Shown here one piece after another: positions 45,605 through 54,640 of a stretch of DNA of 64,000 bases (the first letter of the stretch is position 1; each line of letters starts with the position of its first letter). The translations under genes and the position numbers were made by a program. The DNA lies in contig NZ_JAGGLJ010000001.1 of the NCBI RefSeq assembly GCF_017874395.1, forward strand, positions 116,223 to 180,222, in the 5' to 3' direction. This DNA comes from Peptoniphilus stercorisuis (GTDB lineage Bacteria > Bacillota > Clostridia > Tissierellales > Peptoniphilaceae). The notes under the pieces were generated by a model. The model saw only the letters and a program-made list of their open reading frames with translations. It made no database searches and had not been told where the DNA came from.

Positions 45605-46048
45605 ATGAAAATATTAGTTCCAATTGATGGTTCAAAAAGTTCTAAAAAGTCAGTTGTACTTGCTCGTGAAATAGGTGAAAAGTTTGAAGCTGAACTTATG
45701 ATACTAACAGTTATTCCAGAGACAACTGTTTTTGAGCAATATCCTACGAATTTCCCATATACATTAGAGATGGATAAGGCTAATGTTGATAGGGCAGAGT
45801 ATGTTTTATCAGATGTAGAAAGAGAACTTATTAAGTATCCTTATGAAATTCAAACTTACTACACAAGTGGAAATCCAGCTCATCAAATTGTAAAATTTGC
45901 AGAAGATCATAATGCAGATTTAATTATTATGGGTAACCGTGGACTTGGTGCTTTCTCAAGAACTTTTCTTGGATCAGTATCTAATAAAGTTATAAACCAA
46001 TCAAAAGTTTCCGTTTTAGTAGTTAAAGATGGAGCTAAAGAAGAATAG
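45605..46048 (+). CDS. Universal stress protein, UspA family
   Basis: 147 aa single-domain Usp. ILVPIDGSKSSKKSV opens the fold and the ATP-binding motif G-x2-G-x9-G-S is intact (MGNRGLGAFSRTFLGSVS). AAGGAGGG lies 8 nt before ATG 45605; a TTG at 45599 is too near that site. Monocistronic with its own terminator. Confidence 0.9.
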   Translation: MKILVPIDGSKSSKKSVVLAREIGEKFEAELMILTVIPETTVFEQYPTNFPYTLEMDKANVDRAEYVLSDVERELIKYPYEIQTYYTSGNPAHQIVKFAEDHNADLIIMGNRGLGAFSRTFLGSVSNKVINQSKVSVLVVKDGAKEE

Positions 46049-46106
46049 TCATAATAAATATTATTAATTAACTCTATACTTAATGGTAAAATTTCATTGT
46101 TATAGT

Positions 46107-46133
46107 GAGGAAGAGCCCTAAGGCTCTTTCTTG
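46107..46133 (+). terminator. Rho-independent terminator
   Basis: AAGAGCC / GGCTCTT with CTAA loop then T-rich tail. The rest of the 46049-46360 gap shows no gene and no clear leader RNA. Confidence 0.75.
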
Positions 46134-46360
46134 CATTTAGAATACTTGAAAAAACCTTCATATTATAATATAATTTTATAAAGATTAAACAAGTCGGAAG
46201 GTTACTATATCTATAAGTTAGAGAAAGTAATAATATTATTTTTTTAACTTAATACACTTACGATTTTCATATATACATTTTGTGAAAAAACAGGCACTAA
46301 AGTGTAAACAGCAGTTCCTTCGTTGTTATTGGCGGAGGATATTTTAATTTGGAGGGAAAT

Positions 46361-48343
46361 ATGTCTAAAAAATATTATCTAACTACACCTATTTATTATC
46401 CAAGTGACAATTTGCATATAGGTCACACATATTGTACCGTTGCAGCAGATTGCATTAAAAGATACAAAGAGCTACAAGGATATGATGTATTTTTTACAAC
46501 TGGATCAGATGAACATGGTCAAAAAATTGAAGAAAAAGCAAATGAATTAGGAGTTTCTCCTAAGGAATATGTAGATAAAATTGTAGATTCAATAAAAGCA
46601 TTATGGAAAGAACTTGATATTGATTATGATGCATTTATTCGTTCTACAGATCCACAACATGAGAAAAATGTTCAAGAATTATTCCAAAAACTATATGATA
46701 AGGGAGAAATTTACAAAGATGAGTATGAAGGATATTACTGTACTCCTTGTGAATCTTTTTGGACTGAAGCTCAATTACTAGAAGGACATAATTGTCCAGA
46801 TTGTGGCAGAGAAACACATTTACAAAAGGAAGAATCTTATTTCTTTAAACTTTCAAAATATGGAGATAAACTTCTTAAATATTATGAAGATCATCCAGAG
46901 TTTATTGAGCCAGATTCAAGAAAACACGAAATGGTTAATAACTTCTTAAAAGAAGGATTAGATGATTTATCTGTAACTCGTTCATCATTTGACTGGGGAG
47001 TTAAAGTTCCCTTTGATGATAAACATGTGGTATATGTTTGGATAGATGCATTATCTTGCTATTTAACAGCAATTGGATATGGAACTGATGAAGAGCAGTT
47101 TAATAAATACTGGCCAGCAGATGTTCATTTAGTTGGTAAGGAAATTATAAGATTCCATACAATTATTTGGCCTGCACTTTTAATGGCACTTGATCTACCT
47201 CTTCCTGAAAAAATATTTGGTCATGGATGGATATTATTTGATAATGACAAAATGTCTAAATCAAAGGGAAATGTAGTATATCCAGAACCAATTATTAAAT
47301 TATATGGAGTAGATGCATTAAAATATTTCTTACTTCGTGAGTTCTCTTTTGGATCAGATGGTTCATTTAATAAAGAGAAATTTATGAATAGATTAAATTC
47401 AGATCTTGCAAATGACCTTGGAAACTTAGTATCTAGATCTATTGCAATGATTGAAAAATACAATGATGGATATGTGCCAGAAGCTACTGAAAAAACAGAA
47501 TTTGATGAAGATTTAATAAATGTTGCTGTATCAACTGCACAAAAAGTAGATATTGCAATGGAACACTTCCAATTTTCTGTTGCACTTGAAGAAATTTGGA
47601 AATTTGTAAGAAGATGTAATAAATATATAGATGAAACAACACCTTGGATTTTAGCTAAAGATGAAGCAAATAAAGCTAAACTTGATACTGTATTATATAA
47701 TCTTGCAGAATCACTTAGAATTATTTCAATTTTAGTAAATCCATTTATAGTAAAAACTTCTAAAGTTATTAGAAAATCTATTAGAGTTAAAGGTGAAATA
47801 AACTGGGAAGATGCAAGTAAATGGGGACTTTTAGAAGCAGGAACAAAAGTTAAACTTAAAAATGTATTATTCCCAAGACTTAAAGTAGATGAAGAAATAG
47901 AAAAACTAAATGCAGAAACTGAAGAACTTGTTAAAAAGAGAAATGCTGAAAAAGCTAAATGGGCTAAAAAACCAATAGTAGTAGAAGAAGAGAAAAAAGA
48001 AGAAACAAGTGGAAAAGAAGAAATTACAATTGATGATTTTGACAAACTTGAAATTAAAGTTGCACTTGTAGAATCAGTGGAAGACCATCCTAAAGCAGAT
48101 AGATTATATTTATTAAACTTAAAATTAGGTGATGAAAAAAGAACTATAGTATCAAATATTAAAGATGTTTATACTAAAGAAGAATTAACTGGAAGAAAAA
48201 TCCTAGTTCTTACTAATTTAAAACCTGCGAAATTTAGGGGAATTGAATCTAAGGGAATGCTTCTTGGAGCAGAAGATAAAGATGGAAACTTCTCTCTAGC
48301 AACAGTATATGAAGACTTACCAGATGGTTCTGTAATATCATAG
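46361..48343 (+). CDS. metG: Methionyl-tRNA synthetase
   Basis: 660 aa class I synthetase. HIGH motif in YYPSDNLHIGHTY, zinc knuckle CTPCESFWTEAQLLEGHNCPDC around residues 127-147, KMSKSKGNVV, an anticodon-binding helical domain, a Lys/Glu-rich linker, and a C-terminal EMAP/Trbp111-like tRNA-binding domain (KLEIKVALVESVEDHPKADRL..RGIESKGMLLGA). ATG 46361 follows TTGGAGGG; a more upstream ATG overlaps that site. No T-box is seen here. It leads the metG-tatD-rnmV-rsmA cluster. Confidence 0.96.
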   Translation: MSKKYYLTTPIYYPSDNLHIGHTYCTVAADCIKRYKELQGYDVFFTTGSDEHGQKIEEKANELGVSPKEYVDKIVDSIKALWKELDIDYDAFIRSTDPQHEKNVQELFQKLYDKGEIYKDEYEGYYCTPCESFWTEAQLLEGHNCPDCGRETHLQKEESYFFKLSKYGDKLLKYYEDHPEFIEPDSRKHEMVNNFLKEGLDDLSVTRSSFDWGVKVPFDDKHVVYVWIDALSCYLTAIGYGTDEEQFNKYWPADVHLVGKEIIRFHTIIWPALLMALDLPLPEKIFGHGWILFDNDKMSKSKGNVVYPEPIIKLYGVDALKYFLLREFSFGSDGSFNKEKFMNRLNSDLANDLGNLVSRSIAMIEKYNDGYVPEATEKTEFDEDLINVAVSTAQKVDIAMEHFQFSVALEEIWKFVRRCNKYIDETTPWILAKDEANKAKLDTVLYNLAESLRIISILVNPFIVKTSKVIRKSIRVKGEINWEDASKWGLLEAGTKVKLKNVLFPRLKVDEEIEKLNAETEELVKKRNAEKAKWAKKPIVVEEEKKEETSGKEEITIDDFDKLEIKVALVESVEDHPKADRLYLLNLKLGDEKRTIVSNIKDVYTKEELTGRKILVLTNLKPAKFRGIESKGMLLGAEDKDGNFSLATVYEDLPDGSVIS

Positions 48344-48353
48344 GAGTGATATA

Positions 48354-49121
48354 GTGATAGATTCTCATGCTCATTTAGATGATAAGAGATTTAATTATGA
48401 TAGAGATATTTTAATAAAAAACTTAAAGGATAATGGAATAGATTTTGTCTACAATATTGGGGCAGATCTTGCATCTTCTAAAAAATCTGTAGAGCTTGCT
48501 AGAAAGTATGAAAATATTCATGCCGTTATAGGTGTGCATCCTCATGATGCTGATACTTATAATGATAAAGTAGAAAAAGAGTTAATTGAGCTTTCAAAGG
48601 ATGAAAATGTAAGGGCAATTGGTGAAATAGGTCTTGATTTTTATTATGACAATTCACCAAGAGATATTCAAAAAGAAGCCTTTATTAAACAAATAGAACT
48701 TGCAAATAAGCTTAATTTACCAATAGTAATACACTCAAGAGATGCAGCAATGGAAACTTTTGAAATAGTAAAAGAGACAAAAGAAAAATATCCTAATATG
48801 GATATTTTAATTCACTGCTTTTCTCAAAGTGTAGAATTAATGAAAGAATATACAAAACTAGGTTGTTATATAGCTCTTGGTGGAGTGGTTACTTTTAAAA
48901 ATTCAAAGGTACCGAAGGAAGTTGCAAGACTTGTTCCAATAGACAAACTACTTTTAGAAACAGATGCTCCTTATCTTACTGCAGTTCCAATGAGAGGTAA
49001 GAGAAATGAGCCTATGTTTATGAAATATACTGCAGTGGAAATTGCAAGATTAAGAAATATGTCTGTTGAAGAACTTGTTAAAATAACAGATGAAAATACC
49101 AAGAGGTTTTATAATGATTAA
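48354..49121 (+). CDS. tatD: TatD family metal-dependent deoxyribonuclease
   Basis: 255 aa TIM-barrel hydrolase. Metal motifs: IDSHAHLDD at the N-terminus, GEIGLDFYYD, IHSRDA, IHCFSQ and LLLETDAPYL. GTG start 10 nt after metG with AGGAGTG. It overlaps rnmV by 8 nt, the standard Firmicutes order metG-tatD-rnmV-rsmA. Confidence 0.93.
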   Translation: MIDSHAHLDDKRFNYDRDILIKNLKDNGIDFVYNIGADLASSKKSVELARKYENIHAVIGVHPHDADTYNDKVEKELIELSKDENVRAIGEIGLDFYYDNSPRDIQKEAFIKQIELANKLNLPIVIHSRDAAMETFEIVKETKEKYPNMDILIHCFSQSVELMKEYTKLGCYIALGGVVTFKNSKVPKEVARLVPIDKLLLETDAPYLTAVPMRGKRNEPMFMKYTAVEIARLRNMSVEELVKITDENTKRFYND

Positions 49122-49662
49122 AGAAGTAATAGTTGTTGAAGGAAAAGATGATATATCAGCAGTAAAAGCAGCAGTAGATGCAGAAATTATATCAACTCAT
49201 GGCTTTGGATATGGTAAAAAACTTATATCTTTACTTCAAGATATAGAAAAAAGACGTGGGATTATAATTTTTACAGATCCAGATTATATGGGAAATAAAA
49301 TAAGAAAAGATTTGGCTAAAAATTTAGAAAATCCAAAACATGCATTTTTACCACAAGGCAAGGCAATGAAAAAAGACAATATAGGTGTTGAAAATGCAAG
49401 TGCTGAAGATATAATAGAAGCTCTTAAGGGAGCAAGACCAAATTATGAAGAAAAGATTGAAAGATTTACTCAAAAAGATCTTAGATTAAATGGTCTAGTA
49501 AATTCAGATGGCGCAAATGAAAAAAGAAATAAAGTATCAGATATATTAAAAATTGGACATGGAAATGGAAAACAGTTTTTAAATAAACTTAATAGTTTTA
49601 ATATATCCATAGAAGAATTTGAAAATGCAGTGAAAGCGGTGGAAGATGGAAAGATTATTTAA
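49114..49662 (+). CDS. rnmV: Ribonuclease M5
   Basis: 182 aa. The Toprim domain is visible (VIVVEGKDDISAVKAAVDAE; IIIFTDPDYMGNKIR), with the family tail GIGVENAS-like segment NIGVENASAEDIIEAL. It trims the 5S rRNA precursor. ATG 49114 lies in the end of tatD with AAGAGG upstream; overlaps rsmA by 17 nt. Confidence 0.92.
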   Translation: MIKEVIVVEGKDDISAVKAAVDAEIISTHGFGYGKKLISLLQDIEKRRGIIIFTDPDYMGNKIRKDLAKNLENPKHAFLPQGKAMKKDNIGVENASAEDIIEALKGARPNYEEKIERFTQKDLRLNGLVNSDGANEKRNKVSDILKIGHGNGKQFLNKLNSFNISIEEFENAVKAVEDGKII

Positions 49663-50503
49663 ACCTAGTAGAGTAAGCGAAATATTAAGAAAATATGGAT
49701 TTAGATTTTCAAAAGCTCTAGGACAAAATTTTCTAATAGATGGAAATATTGTATCAAAAATAGTAGATGCTGCTGAAATAACAAAGGATGATTATGTCTT
49801 AGAAATAGGACCTGGAATAGGAACTTTAACTGAGGAACTTTCACTAAGAGCAAAAAAAGTGCTATCAATTGAAATTGATAATAGACTTAAACCTCTACTT
49901 CAAGAAACTATAATAGATAATTATGATAATGTAGTGATTCATTTTGAAGATGTATTAAAATCTGATTTAAAAAGCTTAATAAAGGAAAATTTTGGCGACA
50001 ATAAATTTAAAGTAGTTGCAAATTTACCTTATTATGTTACAACACCGATTATTACAAGACTTATAGAAGATGATTTAAATTTAGAATCTATTACTGTTAT
50101 GATTCAAAAAGAAGTTGCAAATAGATTTGCAGCAAAGCCTTCAACAAAAGCCTATGGCTCACTATCTGTATTTATACAATTTTATTCAGATGTAGTCTAT
50201 GACTTTACAGTACCAAGTACTGTATTTATGCCAAAGCCAAATGTAGATTCAGCAGTAGTAACATTAAAAATTAAAGATGAATTACCAGATATAAATAGAG
50301 AAAAGTTTTTCAAAGTAGTAAGAGCAGGATTTTCTAAAAGAAGAAAAACTATAATAAATGCTCTTTCAACTTATGGATTTGATACTACAAAAGATGAAAT
50401 AAAAGAGGCATTATTAGTATCTAATATAGATGAGAAAAGACGTGCTGAGACTTTAACCTCAGAGGAATTTATAGTTTTATCAATTAATTTTCCTGAAATA
50501 TAG
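49646..50503 (+). CDS. rsmA: 16S rRNA dimethyladenosine transferase
   Basis: 285 aa, dimethylates the two adjacent adenosines in helix 45 of 16S rRNA. ALGQNFLIDGNIVSKI, the SAM motif LEIGPGIGTLTEEL, and the catalytic NLPYYVTTPII are present. Start ATG within the end of rnmV with GGTGGAAG upstream. Cytoplasmic, final gene of the cluster; next gene starts 9 nt later and may be co-transcribed. Confidence 0.95.
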   Translation: MERLFKPSRVSEILRKYGFRFSKALGQNFLIDGNIVSKIVDAAEITKDDYVLEIGPGIGTLTEELSLRAKKVLSIEIDNRLKPLLQETIIDNYDNVVIHFEDVLKSDLKSLIKENFGDNKFKVVANLPYYVTTPIITRLIEDDLNLESITVMIQKEVANRFAAKPSTKAYGSLSVFIQFYSDVVYDFTVPSTVFMPKPNVDSAVVTLKIKDELPDINREKFFKVVRAGFSKRRKTIINALSTYGFDTTKDEIKEALLVSNIDEKRRAETLTSEEFIVLSINFPEI

Positions 50504-50511
50504 GAGGTAAA

Positions 50512-50871
50512 ATGATTTACAAAGAGTTAAGTGATAATGAAAGAGAAAATGTAAATGCCAATATAAAAGATTTTGCAGAAGATGAAAAAACATTAAATTT
50601 ATTATCTTCAATATTTAAAGTACTTGGAGATCCAACAAGACTTAAAATAATTTATGCATTATCTCAGTCACCACTTTGCGTAACAGATATTTCTAATATG
50701 TTAGAGATGAGTCAATCATCAATTTCTCATCAATTAGCATTACTTAGAAATAAAGAACTGATAAAAGTTGACAGAATAGGGAGAAAAGCTATATACTCTC
50801 TAGATGATGAGCATGTTATTTCACTTTTTAAAGAAGGATATGAACATGCTGAGCATAAACAAAAAGAATAA
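50512..50871 (+). CDS. ArsR/SmtB family metalloregulator, zinc-type
   Basis: 119 aa winged-helix repressor. The recognition helix is MSQSSISHQLALLRNKELI. In the last helix Asp99, His101, His112 and His115 reproduce the D-x-H...H-x2-H pattern of zinc sensors of the CzrA/SmtB type (H-to-H spacings 11 and 3), so zinc or cobalt sensing is likely. The arsenic/cadmium ELCVCDL motif is only partly present (PLCVTDI). No metal exporter is adjacent; a glutaredoxin gene follows 57 nt later. GGAGG precedes ATG. Confidence 0.87.
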   Translation: MIYKELSDNERENVNANIKDFAEDEKTLNLLSSIFKVLGDPTRLKIIYALSQSPLCVTDISNMLEMSQSSISHQLALLRNKELIKVDRIGRKAIYSLDDEHVISLFKEGYEHAEHKQKE

Positions 50872-50928
50872 CCATAGTTTAAGTAGAGTTTTATAGGGGT
50901 ATATTCAAAAAAGAGGAGGGATATTATA

Positions 50929-51159
50929 ATGAGTAAAGTAGTAGTATACACTTCAAGCACATGTCCTTATTGCACAATGGCTAAGGATTATTTAACAGAA
51001 AAAAATGTTGCATTTGAAGAGAAAAATGTTCAAATTGACAAAGAAGCTAGAACAGAACTTATGGCAAAAGGATACACTGGAGTTCCTGTTATAGTTGTAG
51101 ATGAAGAAGAAATAGTTGGATTTGATAAAGCAAGACTAGATTCACTATTAAATAAATAA
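50929..51159 (+). CDS. Glutaredoxin-like protein
   Basis: 76 aa thioredoxin-fold redox protein. Active site CPYC in SSTCPYCTMAKDYL, then cis-Pro in GYTGVPVIVVD and GFDKARLDSLL. The size and GFD near the end resemble NrdH or small bacterial glutaredoxins; it might reduce ribonucleotide reductase, whose genes are distant in this window. AGAGGAGGG precedes ATG. Confidence 0.88.
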   Translation: MSKVVVYTSSTCPYCTMAKDYLTEKNVAFEEKNVQIDKEARTELMAKGYTGVPVIVVDEEEIVGFDKARLDSLLNK

Positions 51160-51163
51160 TTAA

Positions 51164-51190
51164 AACCCAGCTTATGCTGGGCTTTTTTTT
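51164..51190 (+). terminator. Rho-independent terminator
   Basis: CCCAGC / GCTGGG with TTAT loop and eight T. Confidence 0.88.
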
Positions 51191-51207
51191 ACATAAAAGG
51201 TGACTAT

Positions 51208-52566
51208 ATGAAAAATAGAGAAATTATCTTATCAAAAGAAAAACCAAGAAATGCAATAGTAAAACTTGCAATTCCCGCTATAATAGCACTTTTAGTAAAG
51301 GCTTTTTACAATATAGTAGATACTTTCTATATAGGAATGTTAAATGATGAAATAGCACTTGCAGCAGTAGGTGTTACACTTCCAATAATACTTATATCAT
51401 CATCAGTAGAAAATATATTTGCATCAGGATCATCAGTACTTGTTGGAAAGTATTTAGGAGAAAATAAAAAAGAAAAATCTAGTGAAATATTATCATCAAC
51501 TTTTTTAGTATCTATAATAATAGGATTAGTATTTTCTTTAAGTGGAATATTTTTTATGGAAGATATATTAAAAGTATTTGGAGCATCAGAAATAACACTT
51601 CCAAAAGCAAAGGAATATGCAATATTTATGTTTTTGTCTATATTAGTAAATGTTCCATCAGAATCCTTAAGTTTTTCACTAAGAGCAGAATCCTCTGTAA
51701 AAATAACGACAATAGCAGTTACAATAGGAGCTATTTTAAATATAATACTAGATCCAATATTTATGTTTTCCTTTGGACTAAACCTTGGAATAAAAGGTGC
51801 TGCAATGGCAAGTTTAATATCTCAAATAGTGAGTTTTATAATAATATTATGGTATTACCTAAGTAAGAGATCTATTGTAGAATTGGATTTTAAAAATATA
51901 AATATAAATTTAGATATGTTAAAAAATATAATAAAAATAGGACTTCCAACAGCAATTATGCAAATCACAATGGCAATTGGAACAGCACTTACAAATATTT
52001 CAATTTCAAAACTTAATAATTCCCACTATATTTTGGCATCATATGGAGTAGTTCAAAGATTAATAGTAATAGGATTATTTATAATACTTGGATTTATGCA
52101 GGGATATCAACCAGTTATAGCCTATGCAAAGGGTGCAAAAAATAAAGAAAGATTTAAAGAGTCTTATAAATTTACAAAAATTATGACTGTTTTTATTTCC
52201 ATTGTAATAAGTATATTTTTTATATTATTTGCAAAGCCTTTAATATCATTATTTAACAAAAATGAAATAATATTAGACTATGGAAGTAAAATATTAATAT
52301 CACAGGTTTTGTTTTATTTTGTATTTGGAATTTCCTATATGCTAACAGTTACATTGCAAGTTATAAATATGCCAAAAGTTGGAATGTTAATTTCCTTTGT
52401 AAGACAGGGAATTGTATATCCATTAATCATATTAAATCTTCCAAGAATATTTGGAATAAAAGGGCTTTATTTATCTCAGCCAATAGCAGATTTAATATCT
52501 TTAGTAATATTAATATATATAATTAAAAAAATAAATTTAAAAAATAAAATTGCAGATTTTACTTAA
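51208..52566 (+). CDS. MATE family efflux transporter
   Basis: 452 aa, 12 membrane segments in two repeats, MATE fold (drug or metabolite:cation antiport). Typical are PRNAIVKLAIPAIIALLVKAFYN, the LGEN loop after the second segment (GKYLGENKKEK) and the repeat-two opening NIIKIGLPTAIMQI with a polar middle. Substrate unknown. AAAGGTG precedes ATG, directly after the glutaredoxin terminator. Confidence 0.92.
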   Translation: MKNREIILSKEKPRNAIVKLAIPAIIALLVKAFYNIVDTFYIGMLNDEIALAAVGVTLPIILISSSVENIFASGSSVLVGKYLGENKKEKSSEILSSTFLVSIIIGLVFSLSGIFFMEDILKVFGASEITLPKAKEYAIFMFLSILVNVPSESLSFSLRAESSVKITTIAVTIGAILNIILDPIFMFSFGLNLGIKGAAMASLISQIVSFIIILWYYLSKRSIVELDFKNININLDMLKNIIKIGLPTAIMQITMAIGTALTNISISKLNNSHYILASYGVVQRLIVIGLFIILGFMQGYQPVIAYAKGAKNKERFKESYKFTKIMTVFISIVISIFFILFAKPLISLFNKNEIILDYGSKILISQVLFYFVFGISYMLTVTLQVINMPKVGMLISFVRQGIVYPLIILNLPRIFGIKGLYLSQPIADLISLVILIYIIKKINLKNKIADFT

Positions 52567-52693
52567 AAACTTAGTATATTAAATAAAAATATTAATATAA
52601 TGAAAATTGTATCTTAATAAATAGAATTGAAAACAATATTAATATATGTTATAATAAATAAGTAAATTTATTATAAATTTGCACATCTTTTAG

Positions 52694-52719
52694 AACTTCC
52701 TTTTTGGAAGTTTATTTTT
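52694..52719 (+). terminator. Rho-independent terminator
   Basis: AACTTCC / GGAAGTT with T-loop followed by TATTTTT, about 130 nt after the MATE gene. Confidence 0.7.
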
Positions 52720-52774
52720 GTTCACACCTAAAGATCTAATGCAATGAAAATTGTAAGATTGATAGGTGATATTT

Positions 52775-53410
52775 ATGGAAGGTATTATATATAGGCAGAT
52801 TAGAAAAAGTGACTATGAAGAGATAAAGGACTTAATTAATGTAAGTTTCTTTATAGAAGATTATGTAGAAAATGATAAAGTATTAGATTTAGAATTAGAC
52901 TGTGAACTGTATGAAGCACTTGTAGAGCAAAGTTATACTTGCATTGCTGAAAAAGATGGAAAAGTAGTTGGCGTATTAATGGGACAAGCTAAGTCAGATT
53001 ATAGTGTATTTAGACATTTAGACCACTATATTAAATATTATAGTAATTTAATAAAATGGAGAATACTTGCCTTTTTGAAAAAGGATAGACTAGCTGATTC
53101 AAAAAAAATAAATGAAACTTATGACTACTTTTTAGAAAATAGTAAAGAAGAATATGATGGAGTATTGTCCTTATTTATAGTTTCAGAAGAAGTAAGAGGA
53201 TGTGGAATAGGTAAAGAGCTAATTAGAAAATTTAAAAGTTATCTAAATAATGAAGGTGTGGAGAAAATTTATTTATTTACAGATTCATTTTGTAATTATG
53301 AATTTTATGATCACTTGGGATTTAAAAGAAAAAATAAAAAAATTATAAATTATCTAAGAAATAATAAAAGAAATAATTTAGATATTTACTTATATAGTTA
53401 TGAATTATAA
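52775..53410 (+). CDS. GNAT family N-acetyltransferase
   Basis: 211 aa. Motif A is VSEEVRGCGIGKELIRKF near residue 140, then FCNYEFYDHLGFKRK (motif B). The first half has an inserted helical stretch (about residues 70-120) rich in Lys, longer than in minimal GNATs. Substrate unknown. ATG 52775 is preceded by TAGGTGAT; a GTG at 52766 lies inside it. Confidence 0.83.
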   Translation: MEGIIYRQIRKSDYEEIKDLINVSFFIEDYVENDKVLDLELDCELYEALVEQSYTCIAEKDGKVVGVLMGQAKSDYSVFRHLDHYIKYYSNLIKWRILAFLKKDRLADSKKINETYDYFLENSKEEYDGVLSLFIVSEEVRGCGIGKELIRKFKSYLNNEGVEKIYLFTDSFCNYEFYDHLGFKRKNKKIINYLRNNKRNNLDIYLYSYEL

Positions 53411-53443
53411 AAAGCTTAAAGGTTTAACCTTTAAGCTTTTTTT
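53409..53443. terminator. Bidirectional rho-independent terminator
   Basis: Perfect 14-bp stem AAAAAGCTTAAAGG / CCTTTAAGCTTTTT between converging genes. Confidence 0.88.
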
Positions 53444-54512
53444 ATCTTAGTATTCCAAATTTGTAATTATTTTCTTTAAAATAGTCAATTACAGCTTGAA
53501 GACTATCTGCAGTTAATTGTTTATTTTTTGCATCATGCATTAATACAACTGCAACATCAGAATGTAAGTTTTGATGAAGTGATTTTGATAGATAATTAAT
53601 TTGTTCTTGAGTATTAGTAGGTCTTACTTCTTTTCTTTCGGCATCGCCTGTAAGACTGTTCCAATCAATCCATTCATAACCGTCTTTTCTTAGTGTTTCA
53701 TCAGAATTATGAATATTTTCCCAAGACATATGTCCACCTGGATATCTCCAAACCTTACAAGAAAAATCATCTCCAAAGACTTTTTTCATTCTACCTTCTG
53801 CAATTCTAGCTTCTTCAATAATTTTATTTTCATTAGCTTTTCTTCCAGGATAAAGTCCTGAATAATCATGGCTAAAGGAATGTATTCCAAGTGCATTTCC
53901 ATTCATAACAGTTTTTTTAAGAACTGAGTAGTTTTCTGCTACAATATTTTTACCAACTACAAAAAACGTTGCGTGAACATCATTTTTTGATAGTGTATTT
54001 AAAATTTGAGGAGTTATTACAGTATTTGGGCCATCATCAAAGGTTAAAAATACTAATTTGTCTTTTCCATTGTATTTTTTTTCTCCTCTAATATAAGATC
54101 TAATTTCCTTAGTATCATAGGCATACTCATTAGCAGAAACTAAGTGATTAGTTCCCTTCATAAGTTTTTGTTCAACACCTGTTGCCTTATCAAAAGCCGC
54201 AAGCATTTTTTCTTCTTCAGTATGATAATTTATCTTAGAGTGATCAGGTTTTCCATTATTTTGTCTAAAAACTTGCTCTAAATACCAAATAGGAAGTGTT
54301 GTTTCATAAGATATTTTCTTTGTTGAATTTCTATTAGAGATGAAATTTGCAAAGATTTTTACAATTATTGTAATAATTACAATAACTAAAACAAAAAACA
54401 TTATTCTTCTTTTTTTCATCTGTTTTTTTCGAAGCATTATTTTTTTATTTCTTTTTCTTCTTGCAATTTGTTCTTCTCGTGAATAATTATTATTTTTGTT
54501 ATCTTGGCTCAT
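53442..54512 (-). CDS. Polysaccharide deacetylase (peptidoglycan deacetylase-like)
   Basis: 356 aa. A very basic cytoplasmic tail (about residues 1-36), one membrane segment (37-55), a spacer, then a NodB domain: FLTFDDGPNTVITPQIL, IHSFSHDYSGLYP with the metal His pair, KVWRYPGGHMSW and VVLMHDAKNK. All catalytic motifs are intact. It probably deacetylates N-acetylglucosamine of the wall. GGAGGG precedes ATG. Confidence 0.9.
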   Translation of the reverse strand: MSQDNKNNNYSREEQIARRKRNKKIMLRKKQMKKRRIMFFVLVIVIITIIVKIFANFISNRNSTKKISYETTLPIWYLEQVFRQNNGKPDHSKINYHTEEEKMLAAFDKATGVEQKLMKGTNHLVSANEYAYDTKEIRSYIRGEKKYNGKDKLVFLTFDDGPNTVITPQILNTLSKNDVHATFFVVGKNIVAENYSVLKKTVMNGNALGIHSFSHDYSGLYPGRKANENKIIEEARIAEGRMKKVFGDDFSCKVWRYPGGHMSWENIHNSDETLRKDGYEWIDWNSLTGDAERKEVRPTNTQEQINYLSKSLHQNLHSDVAVVLMHDAKNKQLTADSLQAVIDYFKENNYKFGILR

Positions 54513-54610
54513 TCTTTTCCCTCCAAAAAGAGTATAGTAAAAGAATATAACATAAATAGATAATTTTCAACAACAGAAAGGTTAAAAATTTGTTAATAAA
54601 ATTTAATAAA

Positions 54611-54640
54611 AAATAAAATGGGAAATTCCCATTTTATTTT
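54611..54640 (-). terminator. Rho-independent terminator
   Basis: AAATAAAATGGGAA / TTCCCATTTTATTT, overlapping the stop codon of the minus gene and followed on that strand by T-rich sequence. Confidence 0.75.

Noticed and set aside
47221..48045. 274-codon open frame on the minus strand, Ser/Phe rich
   Set aside because: It is antisense to metG, which has all synthetase motifs; the composition is that of a complementary-strand shadow and there is no ribosome site.
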